Positions 7,543 to 16,566 of a stretch of 64,000 bases of DNA are shown here, piece after piece. Position 1 is the stretch's first letter; the number at the start of each line of letters is the position of its first letter. The translations under genes and the position numbers were made by a program. Where the stretch lies: positions 1 to 64,000 of the forward strand of contig CAYRLE010000002.1 in assembly GCA_964425105.1 (NCBI GenBank), written 5' to 3'. The notes beneath the pieces were generated by a model, which saw nothing but the letters and a program-made list of their open reading frames with translations, was not told the origin of the DNA and ran no database searches. The stretch comes from S012-109 sp964425105 (GTDB taxonomy: Bacteria; Pseudomonadota; Gammaproteobacteria; SZUA-140).

Positions 7543-8462
7543 TAGGTTTCTTCTCCGGCCGGCTTCACTTCATGGCCGCCGAAGGCGTTGCGCATCATGG
7601 CCAGCACACGGTTGGTGTAGCCCTCATCGTCCTGGCTGGCGAAGCGCATCTGCAGTGCCAGGCTGATCACCGGTGCGGCGATGCCCCGCTCCACGGATTC
7701 CAGCACCGTCCAGCGGCCCTCGCCGGAATCGGCCACGTAGGGTGCCACGTCGTGCAGGGTCTGATCCTGCTGCAGGGCGCCGGCGGTGAGATCCAGCAGC
7801 CAGCTGCTGATCACCGAGCCGTGGCGCCACAACTCGGCAATCTGGGCCAGATCCAGGGGCATGGCCTCCTTGTCGTGCAACAGGGCGAAACCTTCCGCCA
7901 GCGCCTGCATCATGCCGTATTCGATGCCGTTGTGGATCATCTTGGTGAAATGCCCCGCCCCCGACGGGCCCACGTGCCCCCAGCCGCGATCCGGCGCCGG
8001 CGCCAGCGCCTCGATGATGGGCTGGATGGTCTCGACATGGCGCTTCTCGCCACCGAGCATGATGCAGTAACCCTTCTCCAGCCCCCATACACCGCCGGAG
8101 GTGCCGGCGTCGATGAAACCGATGCCAGACTGGGCCAGGATGGCATTGTGACGCTGGCTGTCGTGATAATTGGAATTGCCCCCGTCGATCACGATGTCGC
8201 CGGCCGACAGGCGCCGCTCCAGTTCCTTGATCACCTTTTCCGTGGGCTTGCCGCTGGGCACCATGACCCAGACGATCTTCGGGTCAGTGAGTTTCTTGAG
8301 GGCGCCGGCGATGGTGGGCGCCGCGATCATTCCCACCTCATTGGCAAGGGATTTCCTAACTTCGGCGTCGGGGGCATAACCGACCACTTCGATGTCCGCA
8401 CGGCGCAGGCGCCGTACCATGTTGCCGCCCATCTTGCCCAGGCCTATCATTGCCAGTCTCAT
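7542..8462 (-). CDS. gnd: 6-phosphogluconate dehydrogenase, short decarboxylating type
   Basis: At 306 aa this is the short (GndB/YqeC-like) class, often NAD-preferring, rather than the 470-aa E. coli Gnd type. It has the Rossmann start MIGLGKMGGNMVRRL, the loop VIDGGNSNYHDS, the substrate block GTSGGVWGLEKGYCIMLGG and the catalytic Lys/Asn motif GHFTKMIHNGIEYGMMQ. It oxidatively decarboxylates 6-phosphogluconate to ribulose 5-phosphate. It is the first gene of the gnd-zwf-pgi operon. A palindromic MITE lies 59 bp upstream, between this gene and the divergent glgA. Confidence 0.95.
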   Translation of the reverse strand: MRLAMIGLGKMGGNMVRRLRRADIEVVGYAPDAEVRKSLANEVGMIAAPTIAGALKKLTDPKIVWVMVPSGKPTEKVIKELERRLSAGDIVIDGGNSNYHDSQRHNAILAQSGIGFIDAGTSGGVWGLEKGYCIMLGGEKRHVETIQPIIEALAPAPDRGWGHVGPSGAGHFTKMIHNGIEYGMMQALAEGFALLHDKEAMPLDLAQIAELWRHGSVISSWLLDLTAGALQQDQTLHDVAPYVADSGEGRWTVLESVERGIAAPVISLALQMRFASQDDEGYTNRVLAMMRNAFGGHEVKPAGEET

Positions 8463-8521
8463 ATCAAGCGTTTCCCCTTTGCAAACAGTCAGTGCTTATA
8501 CAATGCCGATGGATATCCCAA

Positions 8522-8575
8522 CTAAGACGATTGATAACAAGGCGCTGATTGTGGCTTTGTTATCAATCGTCTTAG
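8522..8575. mobile_element. 54-bp palindromic miniature of the MITE family
   Basis: The ends CTAAGACGATTGATAACAA and its complement form a perfect stem of about 19-20 bp. The right half matches the 31-bp end of the 1114-1375 element apart from a five-base block (GATTG instead of AAACG, changed on both arms) and one or two other bases. It looks like an internally deleted relative that keeps little more than two termini. TA flanks the right end and AA the left. It sits between the divergent gnd and glgA promoters, and its right border creates the sequence TATAAT (8576-8581) pointing toward glgA. Confidence 0.75.
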
Positions 8576-8817
8576 TATAATGTGCCTTCCGTTGACGCGG
8601 CGTCTGGCGCTAATTTCCTCCGTCCCTGCAACGTTAGTATAGTACTGCGAATAAAGCCAACAAAAAACAATACATTTGAAACCGTTATCGACATCTAGCG
8701 CTGTTTTGTTAACAGCGGCACAGACATCCCGCCAGGCCGGCAGGTCCTGCGCCAGTGACACGGCGCATGGTGACTGCGCCCCTGGCCGACACTGAACAGG
8801 GACGCCCTCTCAAGCCC
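8576..8817 (+). promoter_or_regulatory. glgA upstream region
   Basis: No gene is seen here. A TATAAT hexamer at 8576-8581 formed by the MITE border could serve as a -10 box, but no good -35 lies at 16-18 bp. An inverted repeat CGCTGTT/AACAGCG with a 5-base loop lies at 8699-8717 and could be an operator. The stretch 8630-8690 is AT-rich. Confidence 0.35.
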
Positions 8818-10281
8818 ATGAGCATTCACGACATTCTGTTTGTCACCAGCGAAGTTCATCCGCTGATCAAGACCGGTGGCCTGGCCGACGTCTCGGGCAG
8901 CCTGCCCGTCGCCCTGCGGTCGCTGCGCCGCGATGTGCGCATCATCCTGCCCGGCTACCGCAGCGCCATCGCCAATGCCGGCGCCCTCACCGAAAAGGCG
9001 CGCTTCAACATCCACGGCTTCGATATCCCGGTCACCATCCTGGAAGGCCGCCTGCCGGGCAGCAAGGTGGTGGTATGGCTGGTGGATTCGCCACCCCACT
9101 TCGACCGCCCCGGCGGCCCCTATAATGACGAGACGGGCCGCGACTGGCCCGACAATGCCCAGCGTTTCACCGTCTTCGCCCGTGCGGTGGAAAAGATCGC
9201 CCTCAACGAGGCCGGCCTCGACTGGCAGCCGGACGTCGTGCACTGCAACGACTGGCAGAGCGGCCTGGTGCCGGCCCTGCTGGCCCCGCGCCGGCCGCGG
9301 CCGGCCACCATCTTCACCATCCACAACCTGGCCTACCAGGGCCTGTTCTCCTGGGACGAGTTCCAGACCCTGCACCTGCCCCAGACCCTGTGGTCCATGC
9401 ATGCCATGGAATTCTACGGCAAGTTTTCCTTCATCAAGGGCGGCATCGTGTTCGCCGACATGATCAGCACCGTGAGCCCCAACTACGCGCGCGAGATCAC
9501 CACCCCTGAATACGGCTGCGGCCTGGAGGATCTGCTCAAGACCCGCGCGGAACGCTTGGTGGGCATACTCAACGGCGCCGACTACAGCCAGTGGAATCCT
9601 GCCAAGGACCCCTATCTGAAACGCACCTACAACGCCTACACCATCGAGCACAAGGCCGACAACAAGGCCGCCCTGCAGGCCTACTTCAAGCTCCCCCGCG
9701 AGCCGCGCACCCCGCTCATCGGCCTCGTCGGCCGCCTCGTGGAACAAAAGGGCTTCGACCTGCTGCTGGCCATCCTGCCCCAGCTGCTGCAGCGCCAGGT
9801 GCAATTGGTCATCCTGGGCAGCGGCGACAAGTCTCTGGAGGCGCGCCTCAAGCGCGCCACCATCGACTACCCGCGCCAGGTAGCCGCCCGCATCGGCTAC
9901 GACGAAGCGCTGGCCCACCAGATCGAGGGCGGCGCCGACATGTTCCTCATGCCGTCGCGCTACGAACCCTGCGGCCTCAACCAGATCTACAGCCTGCGCT
10001 ATGGCACCCTGCCCATCGTGCGCCGCACCGGGGGCCTGGCCAACACCGTGGTCGATGCCAGCGAGAAGAACATCGCCAACCGCACCGCCACCGGCATCGT
10101 CTTCGACGAGGCCACCCCCGAGGCCCTGCTCGCCGCCATCGACCGCGCCCTGGCGCTCTACCGCCAGCCCCGCCTGTGGAAGAAGGTCATCTTCAACGCC
10201 ATGCAGCAGGATTTCAGCTGGCGGCGCAGCGCGCGCCAGTACCTGTCGCTCTACCAGCGGGCACGCAGCCTGTCGGAGTAA
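8818..10281 (+). CDS. glgA: Glycogen synthase, ADP-glucose type
   Basis: This glycosyltransferase family 5 enzyme extends alpha-1,4-glucan from ADP-glucose. The start MSIHDILFVTSE is chosen because it puts KTGGLADV, the ADP-glucose-binding motif, at about residue 19, close to its position in E. coli GlgA, and gives 487 aa. Earlier in-frame GTG 8755 and ATG 8767 are possible; none has a strong ribosome-binding site. Other motifs are VVHCNDWQSGLVPALL, IFTIHNLAYQG, LVGRLVEQKGFDLLL and the C-terminal SRYEPCGLNQIYSLRYG. No glgB or glgC lies nearby, so the rest of glycogen metabolism must be elsewhere. It is divergent from gnd. Confidence 0.95.
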   Translation: MSIHDILFVTSEVHPLIKTGGLADVSGSLPVALRSLRRDVRIILPGYRSAIANAGALTEKARFNIHGFDIPVTILEGRLPGSKVVVWLVDSPPHFDRPGGPYNDETGRDWPDNAQRFTVFARAVEKIALNEAGLDWQPDVVHCNDWQSGLVPALLAPRRPRPATIFTIHNLAYQGLFSWDEFQTLHLPQTLWSMHAMEFYGKFSFIKGGIVFADMISTVSPNYAREITTPEYGCGLEDLLKTRAERLVGILNGADYSQWNPAKDPYLKRTYNAYTIEHKADNKAALQAYFKLPREPRTPLIGLVGRLVEQKGFDLLLAILPQLLQRQVQLVILGSGDKSLEARLKRATIDYPRQVAARIGYDEALAHQIEGGADMFLMPSRYEPCGLNQIYSLRYGTLPIVRRTGGLANTVVDASEKNIANRTATGIVFDEATPEALLAAIDRALALYRQPRLWKKVIFNAMQQDFSWRRSARQYLSLYQRARSLSE

Positions 10282-10457
10282 AAAAATCCCGTTGTCCAAG
10301 GGGCGCGCGTATGGGCGCTGCCCACCACCTCTCATTCCCGGCGCTCCAGCCCCGCCCCGCGCAGCCCCCAGGGGAATCGGGTATAATGCGCCCTGCGCCA
10401 TGACGGCCTTAAGAAAAAAACAAGACAACTTTATGATTGATTTCTCGAATGCAATCC
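10282..10457 (+). promoter_or_regulatory. glgA-ppc intergenic region with a -10-like TATAAT
   Basis: The region holds a REP-like TGGGC-GCT-GCCCA palindrome (10312-10324) and a perfect TATAAT at 10382-10387, about 70 bp before the ppc start. There is no recognisable -35 at 16-18 bp (the area is C/G-rich), so the promoter call is tentative. Confidence 0.35.
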
Positions 10458-13250
10458 ATGACAGACAGTGACAAGAAACTGCGCGCCCGGGTCAAGCTGT
10501 TCGGCAATCTGCTGGGCCAGGTGCTGCGTTCCCAGGCCGGCGGACGGGTGTTCGTGGCGGTGGAGGCCCTGCGCAAGGGCTATATCCGCCTGCGCAAGGA
10601 GGAGTCGCCGGAGAAACACGAGCAGCTCTCGCGCATCATCAAGAAGCTGGACCCCACCACCCTGACCCATGTGGTGCGCGCCTTCAGCACCTATTTCAGC
10701 CTGGTGAACATCGCCGAGGAGGCCTTTCATCACCAGCAGCGGCGCCTCATGCGGCGCCGCGGCAGGAACCTCTGGACCGGCTCTTTCGAAGAGACCCTGC
10801 AGGCCTTCCGCAAAGAGCGCATCGATGCGGGACAGCTGCAGCAGTTGCTGGACCGCCTCAGCTACATGCCTGTGATCACCGCCCATCCCACCGAGTCCAA
10901 GCGCCACACCATCATGGAGGCCCAGCGCCGCATCTTCGTCACCAGTGAACAGCTGGACGACACCCGCCTCTCCCGCGAGGAACGCGAGGAGGTCATCGAC
11001 AACCTGGAAACCAGGATCCAGACCCTGTGGAAGACCGATGAAGTCCGCTCCCAGCGCCCCCAGGTAACGGGGGAAATCCGCCATGGCATCTTCTATTTCC
11101 AGGACAGCCTGTTTCAGGCCATGCCGGCCATGTACCGGGAATTCGAGAAGGCCATCCACAAGGTCTACGGCGCCGAGGCGGAGAACCTGCGCCTGCCCAG
11201 TTTCCTGCGCTTCGGCTCCTGGATCGGTGGCGACCGCGACGGCAATCCCAATGTCACGCCCCAGACCACGGTCACCGCGGTACGTCTTCACCATGCCATG
11301 GTGCTCAAGGAATACCTGCGGCGCATCAGCCAGCTCAGCCATGAACTGACCCATTCCATTCTGTTGTGCCAGCCCAGCGAGGGCTTCCTCGCCAGCCTGG
11401 CGCAGGACGAACGCTATGCCACCGGCGCCTTCCCCGACAACGTCGACCGCTTCCGCAACGAACCCTACCGGCGCAAGCTCTATATCATGCGCCACCGCCT
11501 CCAGCACATGCTCACCGACATCCGCCGGCGCCTCGCCGGCGAGCAGGGGCACACCCCGGCAGAGGCCTATGACTGCGTCGAGGCCTTCCTGGGGGACCTC
11601 TACCTGATCCGCGACTCCCTGGCCTCCCATGGCGACGCCAATGTCGCCGCGGGCAGCCTCAAGGATCTGATCCGCCTGGTGGAGAGCTGCGGCTTCTTTC
11701 TGGTGCACCTGGACGTGCGCCAGGAGTCCACCCGCCACAGCGAGGCGGTCACGGAGCTATTGGCCGGCCTGCCGCTGGCGGTGGACTACCCCGCGCTCAC
11801 CGAGCAGCAGCGCCTGGAGGTGCTGGCCGACCATCTCAGCCGCCCATCACTGACCCTGGACAAGGCCGCCCTCAGCGAGGCCACTCGCGAGACCCTGGAG
11901 GTATTCGAGGTGATGAAGGCCATGCGCGAGGAGATCAGCCCTGACGCCTTCGGCAGCTACGTGATTTCCATGACCCACAGCGCCAGCCATGTGCTGGAGG
12001 TGCTGTTCCTGGCGCAGCAGGCGGGGCTGGCGGGACGGGACGAGGCAGGCCAGTGGTTCTGTGAGCTGCGCGTCGCGCCGCTGTTCGAGACCATCGAGGA
12101 CCTGATGCATATCGAGCCGGTGCTCACCGCGCTGCTGGACAACAGCACCTATGCCGCCCTGCTCAAGGCCTCGGGCAATCTGCAGGAGATCATGCTGGGC
12201 TATTCCGATTCCTGCAAGGACGGCGGCATCCTCTCCTCCTCCTGGAATCTCTACAAGGCCCAGCTCAAGATCATCGAGATCACCTCGCGGCGCGGTATCG
12301 AATGCCAGCTGTTCCACGGCCGCGGCGGCACCATCGGCCGCGGCGGCGGCCCCACCCACGAGGCCATCCTCTCCCAGCCGCCGGGCACCGTCCATGGGCG
12401 CATCAAGTTCACCGAACAGGGCGAGATGGTGTCCTACAAATACAGCAACCGGGAAACCGCCGTCTATGAACTGGCGGTGGGCGTCACCGGCCTGCTCAAG
12501 GCCAGCAAATGCGTCATCGTGCCACCGCCCCGGGTCAGCCGCCGCCACAGCGAGATCATGGAGCAACTGGCGCGCACCGGCGAGGAGGCCTACCGGGATC
12601 TGGTGGACCGCACCGAGGGTTTTCTGGACTATTTCTACGAAGCGACGCCGGTGAGCGAAATCGCCCTGCTGAACATCGGCTCGCGTCCCTCGCACCGCAA
12701 GAAGAGCGACCGCTCCAAGAGCTCCATCCGCGCCATCCCCTGGGTATTCGGCTGGGCCCAGTCACGCCATACCCTGCCCGCCTGGTATGGCATCGGTTCC
12801 GCCCTGGAGACCTGGAGCGCGGAAAACCCCCAGCACCTGGACGAACTGAAGGAGATGTACCGCGACTGGCCCTTCTTCCGTGCCCTGCTGAGCAACACCC
12901 AGATGGCCCTGTTCAAGGCGGACATGGAGATCGCCCGGGAGTACGCCAGCCTGTGCAGTGACCAGGCGCTGGCGAAACGCATTTTCCAGCGCATCGAGGC
13001 GGAATACCAGCGCACCGTGAACCAGACCCTGGAGGTGGCCGAGGCCCGGCGACTCATCGAGGAGAATCCCTCCCTGGCGCTGTCCCTGAGCCGCCGCAAC
13101 CCCTACCTCGACCCTCTGAGCCATATCCAGGTCACGGTGTTGGGCCGTTTTCGCGACCCTCATCTCAGCGACGAGGAACGCAACGAGTGGCTCAACCCCC
13201 TGCTGCGTTCCATCAATGCCATTGCCGCGGGGATGCGCAATACGGGTTGA
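10458..13250 (+). CDS. ppc: Phosphoenolpyruvate carboxylase
   Basis: The enzyme carboxylates phosphoenolpyruvate to oxaloacetate with bicarbonate, the main anaplerotic step. About 930 aa, close to the family norm. Catalytic blocks are present in order: VITAHPTESKRHT with the essential His, FGSWIGGDRDGNPNV, MTHSASHVLEVLFLAQQAGL, LFHGRGGTIGRGGGPTHEAI (the glycine-rich mobile loop), QPPGTVHGRIKFTEQGEM, and the C-terminal region ending in AAGMRNTG. Start choice is uncertain: TTG 10437, ATG 10449 and ATG 10458 are in frame and none has a clear ribosome-binding site; 10458 leaves a short tail before the conserved LRARVKLFGNLLG. It stands alone, with no operon partner. Confidence 0.96.
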   Translation: MTDSDKKLRARVKLFGNLLGQVLRSQAGGRVFVAVEALRKGYIRLRKEESPEKHEQLSRIIKKLDPTTLTHVVRAFSTYFSLVNIAEEAFHHQQRRLMRRRGRNLWTGSFEETLQAFRKERIDAGQLQQLLDRLSYMPVITAHPTESKRHTIMEAQRRIFVTSEQLDDTRLSREEREEVIDNLETRIQTLWKTDEVRSQRPQVTGEIRHGIFYFQDSLFQAMPAMYREFEKAIHKVYGAEAENLRLPSFLRFGSWIGGDRDGNPNVTPQTTVTAVRLHHAMVLKEYLRRISQLSHELTHSILLCQPSEGFLASLAQDERYATGAFPDNVDRFRNEPYRRKLYIMRHRLQHMLTDIRRRLAGEQGHTPAEAYDCVEAFLGDLYLIRDSLASHGDANVAAGSLKDLIRLVESCGFFLVHLDVRQESTRHSEAVTELLAGLPLAVDYPALTEQQRLEVLADHLSRPSLTLDKAALSEATRETLEVFEVMKAMREEISPDAFGSYVISMTHSASHVLEVLFLAQQAGLAGRDEAGQWFCELRVAPLFETIEDLMHIEPVLTALLDNSTYAALLKASGNLQEIMLGYSDSCKDGGILSSSWNLYKAQLKIIEITSRRGIECQLFHGRGGTIGRGGGPTHEAILSQPPGTVHGRIKFTEQGEMVSYKYSNRETAVYELAVGVTGLLKASKCVIVPPPRVSRRHSEIMEQLARTGEEAYRDLVDRTEGFLDYFYEATPVSEIALLNIGSRPSHRKKSDRSKSSIRAIPWVFGWAQSRHTLPAWYGIGSALETWSAENPQHLDELKEMYRDWPFFRALLSNTQMALFKADMEIAREYASLCSDQALAKRIFQRIEAEYQRTVNQTLEVAEARRLIEENPSLALSLSRRNPYLDPLSHIQVTVLGRFRDPHLSDEERNEWLNPLLRSINAIAAGMRNTG

Positions 13251-13393
13251 TGAAACGGCTGAGGAGCGAGGTGTAGAAAAACATGGCCGACACCGCGCCT
13301 GTCCCACTCTGTGCCTTTACACTGCACGCTTTTCTCATTACCCTTCCCACACCTGACAATAACCACTCCCACAGCTATGGAGGACCGCCTTTC

Positions 13394-13597
13394 ATGAACA
13401 TGCAGGAAATTCGCCAAATCGCCCGCTCCCGCGGCCTCAAGGCCGGCAAGAAAACCAAGATCAACCTGGTGCGCAGCATTCAGAACGCCGAAGGCAATTT
13501 CGACTGCTTCGCCACCGCCATCGGCGGTATCTGCGACCAGGAGACTTGCCTTTGGCGTCAGGATTGCCTGACCCTGTCCGTCAAGCAGGCTTCCTGA
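13394..13597 (+). CDS. SAP-domain microprotein
   Basis: This 67-aa protein starts at ATG 13394 behind GGAGG (13380-13384). The first 35 residues (MNMQEIRQIARSRGLKAGKK and following KTKINLVRSIQ) match a SAP helix-extension-helix, a fold that often binds nucleic acid. The second half holds four cysteines in FDCFATAIGGICDQETCLWR and QDCL, spaced so that they could bind metal. Proteins of this size and layout are widespread in proteobacteria but uncharacterised. It is between ppc and the convergent panD. Function unknown; a DNA- or RNA-binding accessory role is possible. Confidence 0.8.
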   Translation: MNMQEIRQIARSRGLKAGKKTKINLVRSIQNAEGNFDCFATAIGGICDQETCLWRQDCLTLSVKQAS

Positions 13598-13610
13598 AGT
13601 AGTGAGAAGC

Positions 13611-13635
13611 CCCCCTTTCTCAAAGGGAGAGGGAG
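13611..13635. terminator. Hairpin between convergent SAP-protein gene and panD
   Basis: CCCTTT-CTC-AAAGGG (13613-13627) lies between the two stop codons. There is no T-run on either side, so it may act as a simple stem separating the transcripts rather than as a classic intrinsic terminator. Confidence 0.4.
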
Positions 13636-13643
13636 AGGAAGAG

Positions 13644-14024
13644 TCAGGCCACTTGCAGCGGGATGCTGTTGCGGGTGTGGGTGATGGTGTTGCGCTCGTC
13701 CAGATAGATCAGGCGCGGCGAGAACTGGGCAAGCTCCTGGGCGCTGAGTGCCGCATAGCTGCAGATGATCACCCGGTCGCCGGGGCTGGCCTTGTGGGCC
13801 GCGGCGCCGTTCACTGAAATCATTCCCGAATCCCGCTCGGCGCGGATGGCATAGGTGACGAAACGCTCACCGTTGTCGATATTGTAGATATGGATCTGCT
13901 CGTATTCGCGGATGTCGGCGGCCTCCAACAGCGCCTCGTCGATGGCGCAGGAACCTTCATAGTCCAACTCCACCTGGGTCACGCAGGCGCGGTGCAGTTT
14001 GGCCTTCAGCATTGTCCGATTCAT
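13644..14024 (-). CDS. panD: Aspartate 1-decarboxylase proenzyme
   Basis: The enzyme decarboxylates aspartate to beta-alanine for pantothenate. The pyruvoyl enzyme is made by self-cleavage between Gly24 and Ser25, visible here as DYEGSCAID at exactly that position. Length 126 aa is standard. Other conserved parts are MLKAKLHRACVT and GAAAHKASPGDRVIICSYA. It is separated from panC by about 210 bp that contain a heptad-repeat hairpin, but lies on the same strand and probably belongs to the same pathway cluster (panB-panC-panD). Confidence 0.97.
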   Translation of the reverse strand: MNRTMLKAKLHRACVTQVELDYEGSCAIDEALLEAADIREYEQIHIYNIDNGERFVTYAIRAERDSGMISVNGAAAHKASPGDRVIICSYAALSAQELAQFSPRLIYLDERNTITHTRNSIPLQVA

Positions 14025-14148
14025 GTGTGGTCGTCATCCAAGCTATAGTCAAAGATCGGCGCCTGCCACAGAGGGGCCAGCGCCGGGACGAATTTTAGCA
14101 CTAATAGGGTCCATGGGAAAAATCTTTTCTGAATCCGTGGGTTAAGGG

Positions 14149-14250
14149 GGTAATGCGTGATGGGTGATGAGTGATGCGTGGGAGATAAGACTTCTGTAAT
14201 GAGCCGGAAGCATTGTCCCATCACCCATCACTCATCACTCATTACCCACC
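14149..14250. repeat. Heptad-repeat hairpin (panD-panC)
   Basis: The left arm (about 14149-14182) is a run of degenerate 7-mers GTRATGN and the right arm (about 14217-14250) is its complement. The arms are separated by about 35 bp of unique sequence. The right arm runs into the 3' end of panC and supplies its last codons and its TGA stop. Confidence 0.85.
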
Positions 14251-15092
14251 TTCACACAAACATTATCGATGAGCCGCGCGCTGCCCAGCCAGGCTGCAGT
14301 GAGAACCACCAGCGCCCGTTCGCCGTCCTGCGGTGCCGCGAGATCCTCTGCGCGGCGGATGCTGAAATACTCGGGACGCAGTCCCTCCTGGGTCAGGGTT
14401 TCCATGGCCTCCTGCTCCATGGCCTGGTGGTCGCCGCGTCCCGCCGCCAACTGCTCCGCGGTACGACACAACGTCCGGTAGAGGGCCGGGGCGCGCCGCC
14501 GCTCCTCCGCGGAGAGATAGCGGTTGCGGGAACTCATGGCCAGGCCGTCGGCCTCGCGCACTGTGGGCACGCCCACGATCTCCACGGGCAGGGCCAGGTC
14601 CTCCACCATGCGCCGGATCAGCAGCAGTTGCTGGAAATCTTTTTCGCCGAACACGGCCAGGTCCGGCTGCACGATGTTGAACAGCTTGTTCACCACCGTG
14701 GTTACCCCCTCGAAATGACCGGGGCGGAAGGCGCCGCACAGGATGTCCGACAGGCCGGGCACCGTCACCCGGGTGCTCTCTTGCAGAGGCCGCCGGTAGA
14801 ATTCAGCCGTGGGCGGGGCGAACAGCAGTGTGACACCCGCCGCCTCCAGCTGTGCGGCATCCTCCCGGAAGGTGCGCGGGTAGGCGGCAAAATCATCGGC
14901 GTCGTTGAACTGCATGGGATTGACGAAGATGCTCGCCGCCACCGCCGGGGCGCGGCGCCGGGCCTCCGCCACCAGGGCGAGATGCCCGGCATGGAGATTG
15001 CCCATGGTGGGCACGAAGGCCAGCGGCTTTCCCGCGCGGCGCAGCCCTCCCGCCGCGGCGCGCATGGCAGCCATGTCGCGCAGGATCTCCAT
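14235..15092 (-). CDS. panC: Pantothenate synthetase
   Basis: The enzyme condenses pantoate and beta-alanine with ATP hydrolysis to AMP. The start at 15092 (MEILRDMAAMRAA) overlaps the panB stop by one base. Motifs are FVPTMGNLHAGHLALV (HxGH class nucleotide-binding), SIFVNPMQFN, CGAFRPGHFEGVTTVVNKLFNI, FGEKDFQQL and the KMSKS-like AMSSRNRYLS. At 285 aa it has the usual size. The last codons before the stop (GGT AAT GAG TGA) lie inside the heptad-repeat arm, so the extreme C-terminus is repeat-derived. Confidence 0.97.
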   Translation of the reverse strand: MEILRDMAAMRAAAGGLRRAGKPLAFVPTMGNLHAGHLALVAEARRRAPAVAASIFVNPMQFNDADDFAAYPRTFREDAAQLEAAGVTLLFAPPTAEFYRRPLQESTRVTVPGLSDILCGAFRPGHFEGVTTVVNKLFNIVQPDLAVFGEKDFQQLLLIRRMVEDLALPVEIVGVPTVREADGLAMSSRNRYLSAEERRRAPALYRTLCRTAEQLAAGRGDHQAMEQEAMETLTQEGLRPEYFSIRRAEDLAAPQDGERALVVLTAAWLGSARLIDNVCVKVGNE

Positions 15093-15916
15093 CAGGAAAA
15101 GCTGTGTTCGGGGGCGGGAAAGACCCCGCGCTTGACCTCGTCGACATAGGCGGCCAGGGCGCCGGGGATGGAGCCGCCCCCTGCCAGGAAATCCTTGCTG
15201 AACTTGGGCCGCCGCCCGGGGGTGATGCCCAGCATGTCGTAGAGCACCAGCACCTGGCCGTCGCAGTCCGGCCCGGCGCCGATGCCGATCAGCGGCGCCG
15301 CCACGGCCTGGCTGATCTCCCGTGCCAGGTCGCCGGGCACACACTCCAGCAGTAGCAGATCGGCGCCGGCCTCACACAGCAGCCGGGCATCCGCCACCAT
15401 GCGCCGCGCCGCCGCGCTGTCGCGCCCCTGCACCCGGTAGCCCCCCAGTTTGTGCACCGACTGGGGCCGCAGGCCGAGATGGGCGCAGACCGGGATACCG
15501 CGCCGGCTCATGAGGCCCACGGTCTCGGCCATTTCCTCCCCGCCCTCGATCTTGACCATATGGGCGCCGCCCTGCTTCATGAGGCGCGCCGCATTGAGCA
15601 GGGCCCGCGACGGCGTCATGTCGCTCATGAATGGCATGTCGGCCATGATCAGGGCGCGGCGCCGGGCGCGGGCGACACAGGCGCAGTGATAGATCATCTC
15701 CTTGAGGGTCACCGGCAGGGTGGTCTCGCGCCCCTGGATCACCATACCCAGGGAATCCCCCACCAGCACTACCTCCACACCGGCGGCCTCCAGCAGGGTG
15801 GTGAAGCTGGCATCGTAGGCGGTGAGACAGGCGAATTTCTCGCCGCGCCCCTTCATATCACGCAAGGTGGCGACGGTAACCGGTGCGCTGGCGGCTGAAG
15901 AACTCGTCATGGTCAC
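15092..15916 (-). CDS. panB: 3-methyl-2-oxobutanoate hydroxymethyltransferase
   Basis: The enzyme transfers a hydroxymethyl group from methylene-tetrahydrofolate to ketoisovalerate, giving ketopantoate. 274 aa. Conserved blocks are LTAYDASFTTLLEAAGVEVV, LVGDSLGMVIQG with metal-binding Asp, MPFMSD, MVKIEGG, PVCAHLGLRPQSVH and IGIGAGPDCDGQVLVLYDMLG. It overlaps panC by one base and begins 4 bases into the end of the upstream kinase gene, so all are probably cotranscribed. Its folate cofactor gives a loose metabolic link to the nearby folK. Confidence 0.97.
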   Translation of the reverse strand: MTMTSSSAASAPVTVATLRDMKGRGEKFACLTAYDASFTTLLEAAGVEVVLVGDSLGMVIQGRETTLPVTLKEMIYHCACVARARRRALIMADMPFMSDMTPSRALLNAARLMKQGGAHMVKIEGGEEMAETVGLMSRRGIPVCAHLGLRPQSVHKLGGYRVQGRDSAAARRMVADARLLCEAGADLLLLECVPGDLAREISQAVAAPLIGIGAGPDCDGQVLVLYDMLGITPGRRPKFSKDFLAGGGSIPGALAAYVDEVKRGVFPAPEHSFS

Positions 15917-16566
15917 AGATCCAGGGGCAGGGGGTTGAAATAATGCCGTCCACTGGTGATGGTGCAGACCTTCTCCAGCAGGGCCTCGTAGTCCTCATCC
16001 TTGTTGATGGGATCGATCTCGGCGGCATTGACGATGAGCAGCGGCGAGGCGCTGTAATAATGGAACAGGCGCGCATAGGCGTCCACCACTTTCTGCAGGT
16101 AGTCGGCATCGATGTACTGCTCGTGGCGAATGCCGCGCTGGCGGATGCGCGCCAGCAGGGTGTCCACCGGGGCCTGCAGATAGACCACCAAGTCGGGCCG
16201 TGGCACGTCCAGGGTCAACTGCCGGTAGACCTGCTCGTAGAGCCGCAGCTCGTCGTCGTCCAGGGTCAGCTGGGCGAACAGGCGGTCCTTTTCCATGAGG
16301 AAGTCCGCCACCCGCACCGAGCGGAAGATGTCGCCCTGGCGCAGGGCCTGCATCTGGCGCGCGCGCTGGAACAGGAAAAAGAGCTGGGTCTGCAGGGCCG
16401 CCTCGCGGGAATTGTGGTAGAAACGCTCCAGAAAGGGATTCTCATCGGCCCCTTCCAACAACAACTCGGTCTCGAAGGTGCGGGCGAAACGCCGCGCCAG
16501 GCTGGTCTTGCCCACCCCGATGGGGCCCTCGATGACGATGTAATCAGGATGTCGGTGCGGCGTCAT
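15913..16566 (-). CDS. Deoxynucleoside kinase family protein
   Basis: This 217-aa protein has a P-loop (IEGPIGVGKTSLARRF, residues about 11-27), a DRY/E-R-S-like segment (FRSVRVADFLMEKDRLFAQL) and a lid rich in arginine (LLARIRQRGIRHEQYIDADYL). This is the deoxyadenosine/deoxyguanosine kinase fold, which phosphorylates deoxynucleosides with NTP. In many gammaproteobacteria the gene lies exactly here, between folK and panB. It overlaps folK by 23 bp and panB by 4 bp. True substrate specificity is not certain from sequence. Confidence 0.88.
   Translation of the reverse strand: MTPHRHPDYIVIEGPIGVGKTSLARRFARTFETELLLEGADENPFLERFYHNSREAALQTQLFFLFQRARQMQALRQGDIFRSVRVADFLMEKDRLFAQLTLDDDELRLYEQVYRQLTLDVPRPDLVVYLQAPVDTLLARIRQRGIRHEQYIDADYLQKVVDAYARLFHYYSASPLLIVNAAEIDPINKDEDYEALLEKVCTITSGRHYFNPLPLDL

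Noticed and set aside
15093..15344. N-terminal extension of panC
   Set aside because: The frame is open upstream of 15092 but overlaps panB, which is clearly coding in another frame; the conserved PanC start is at 15092.
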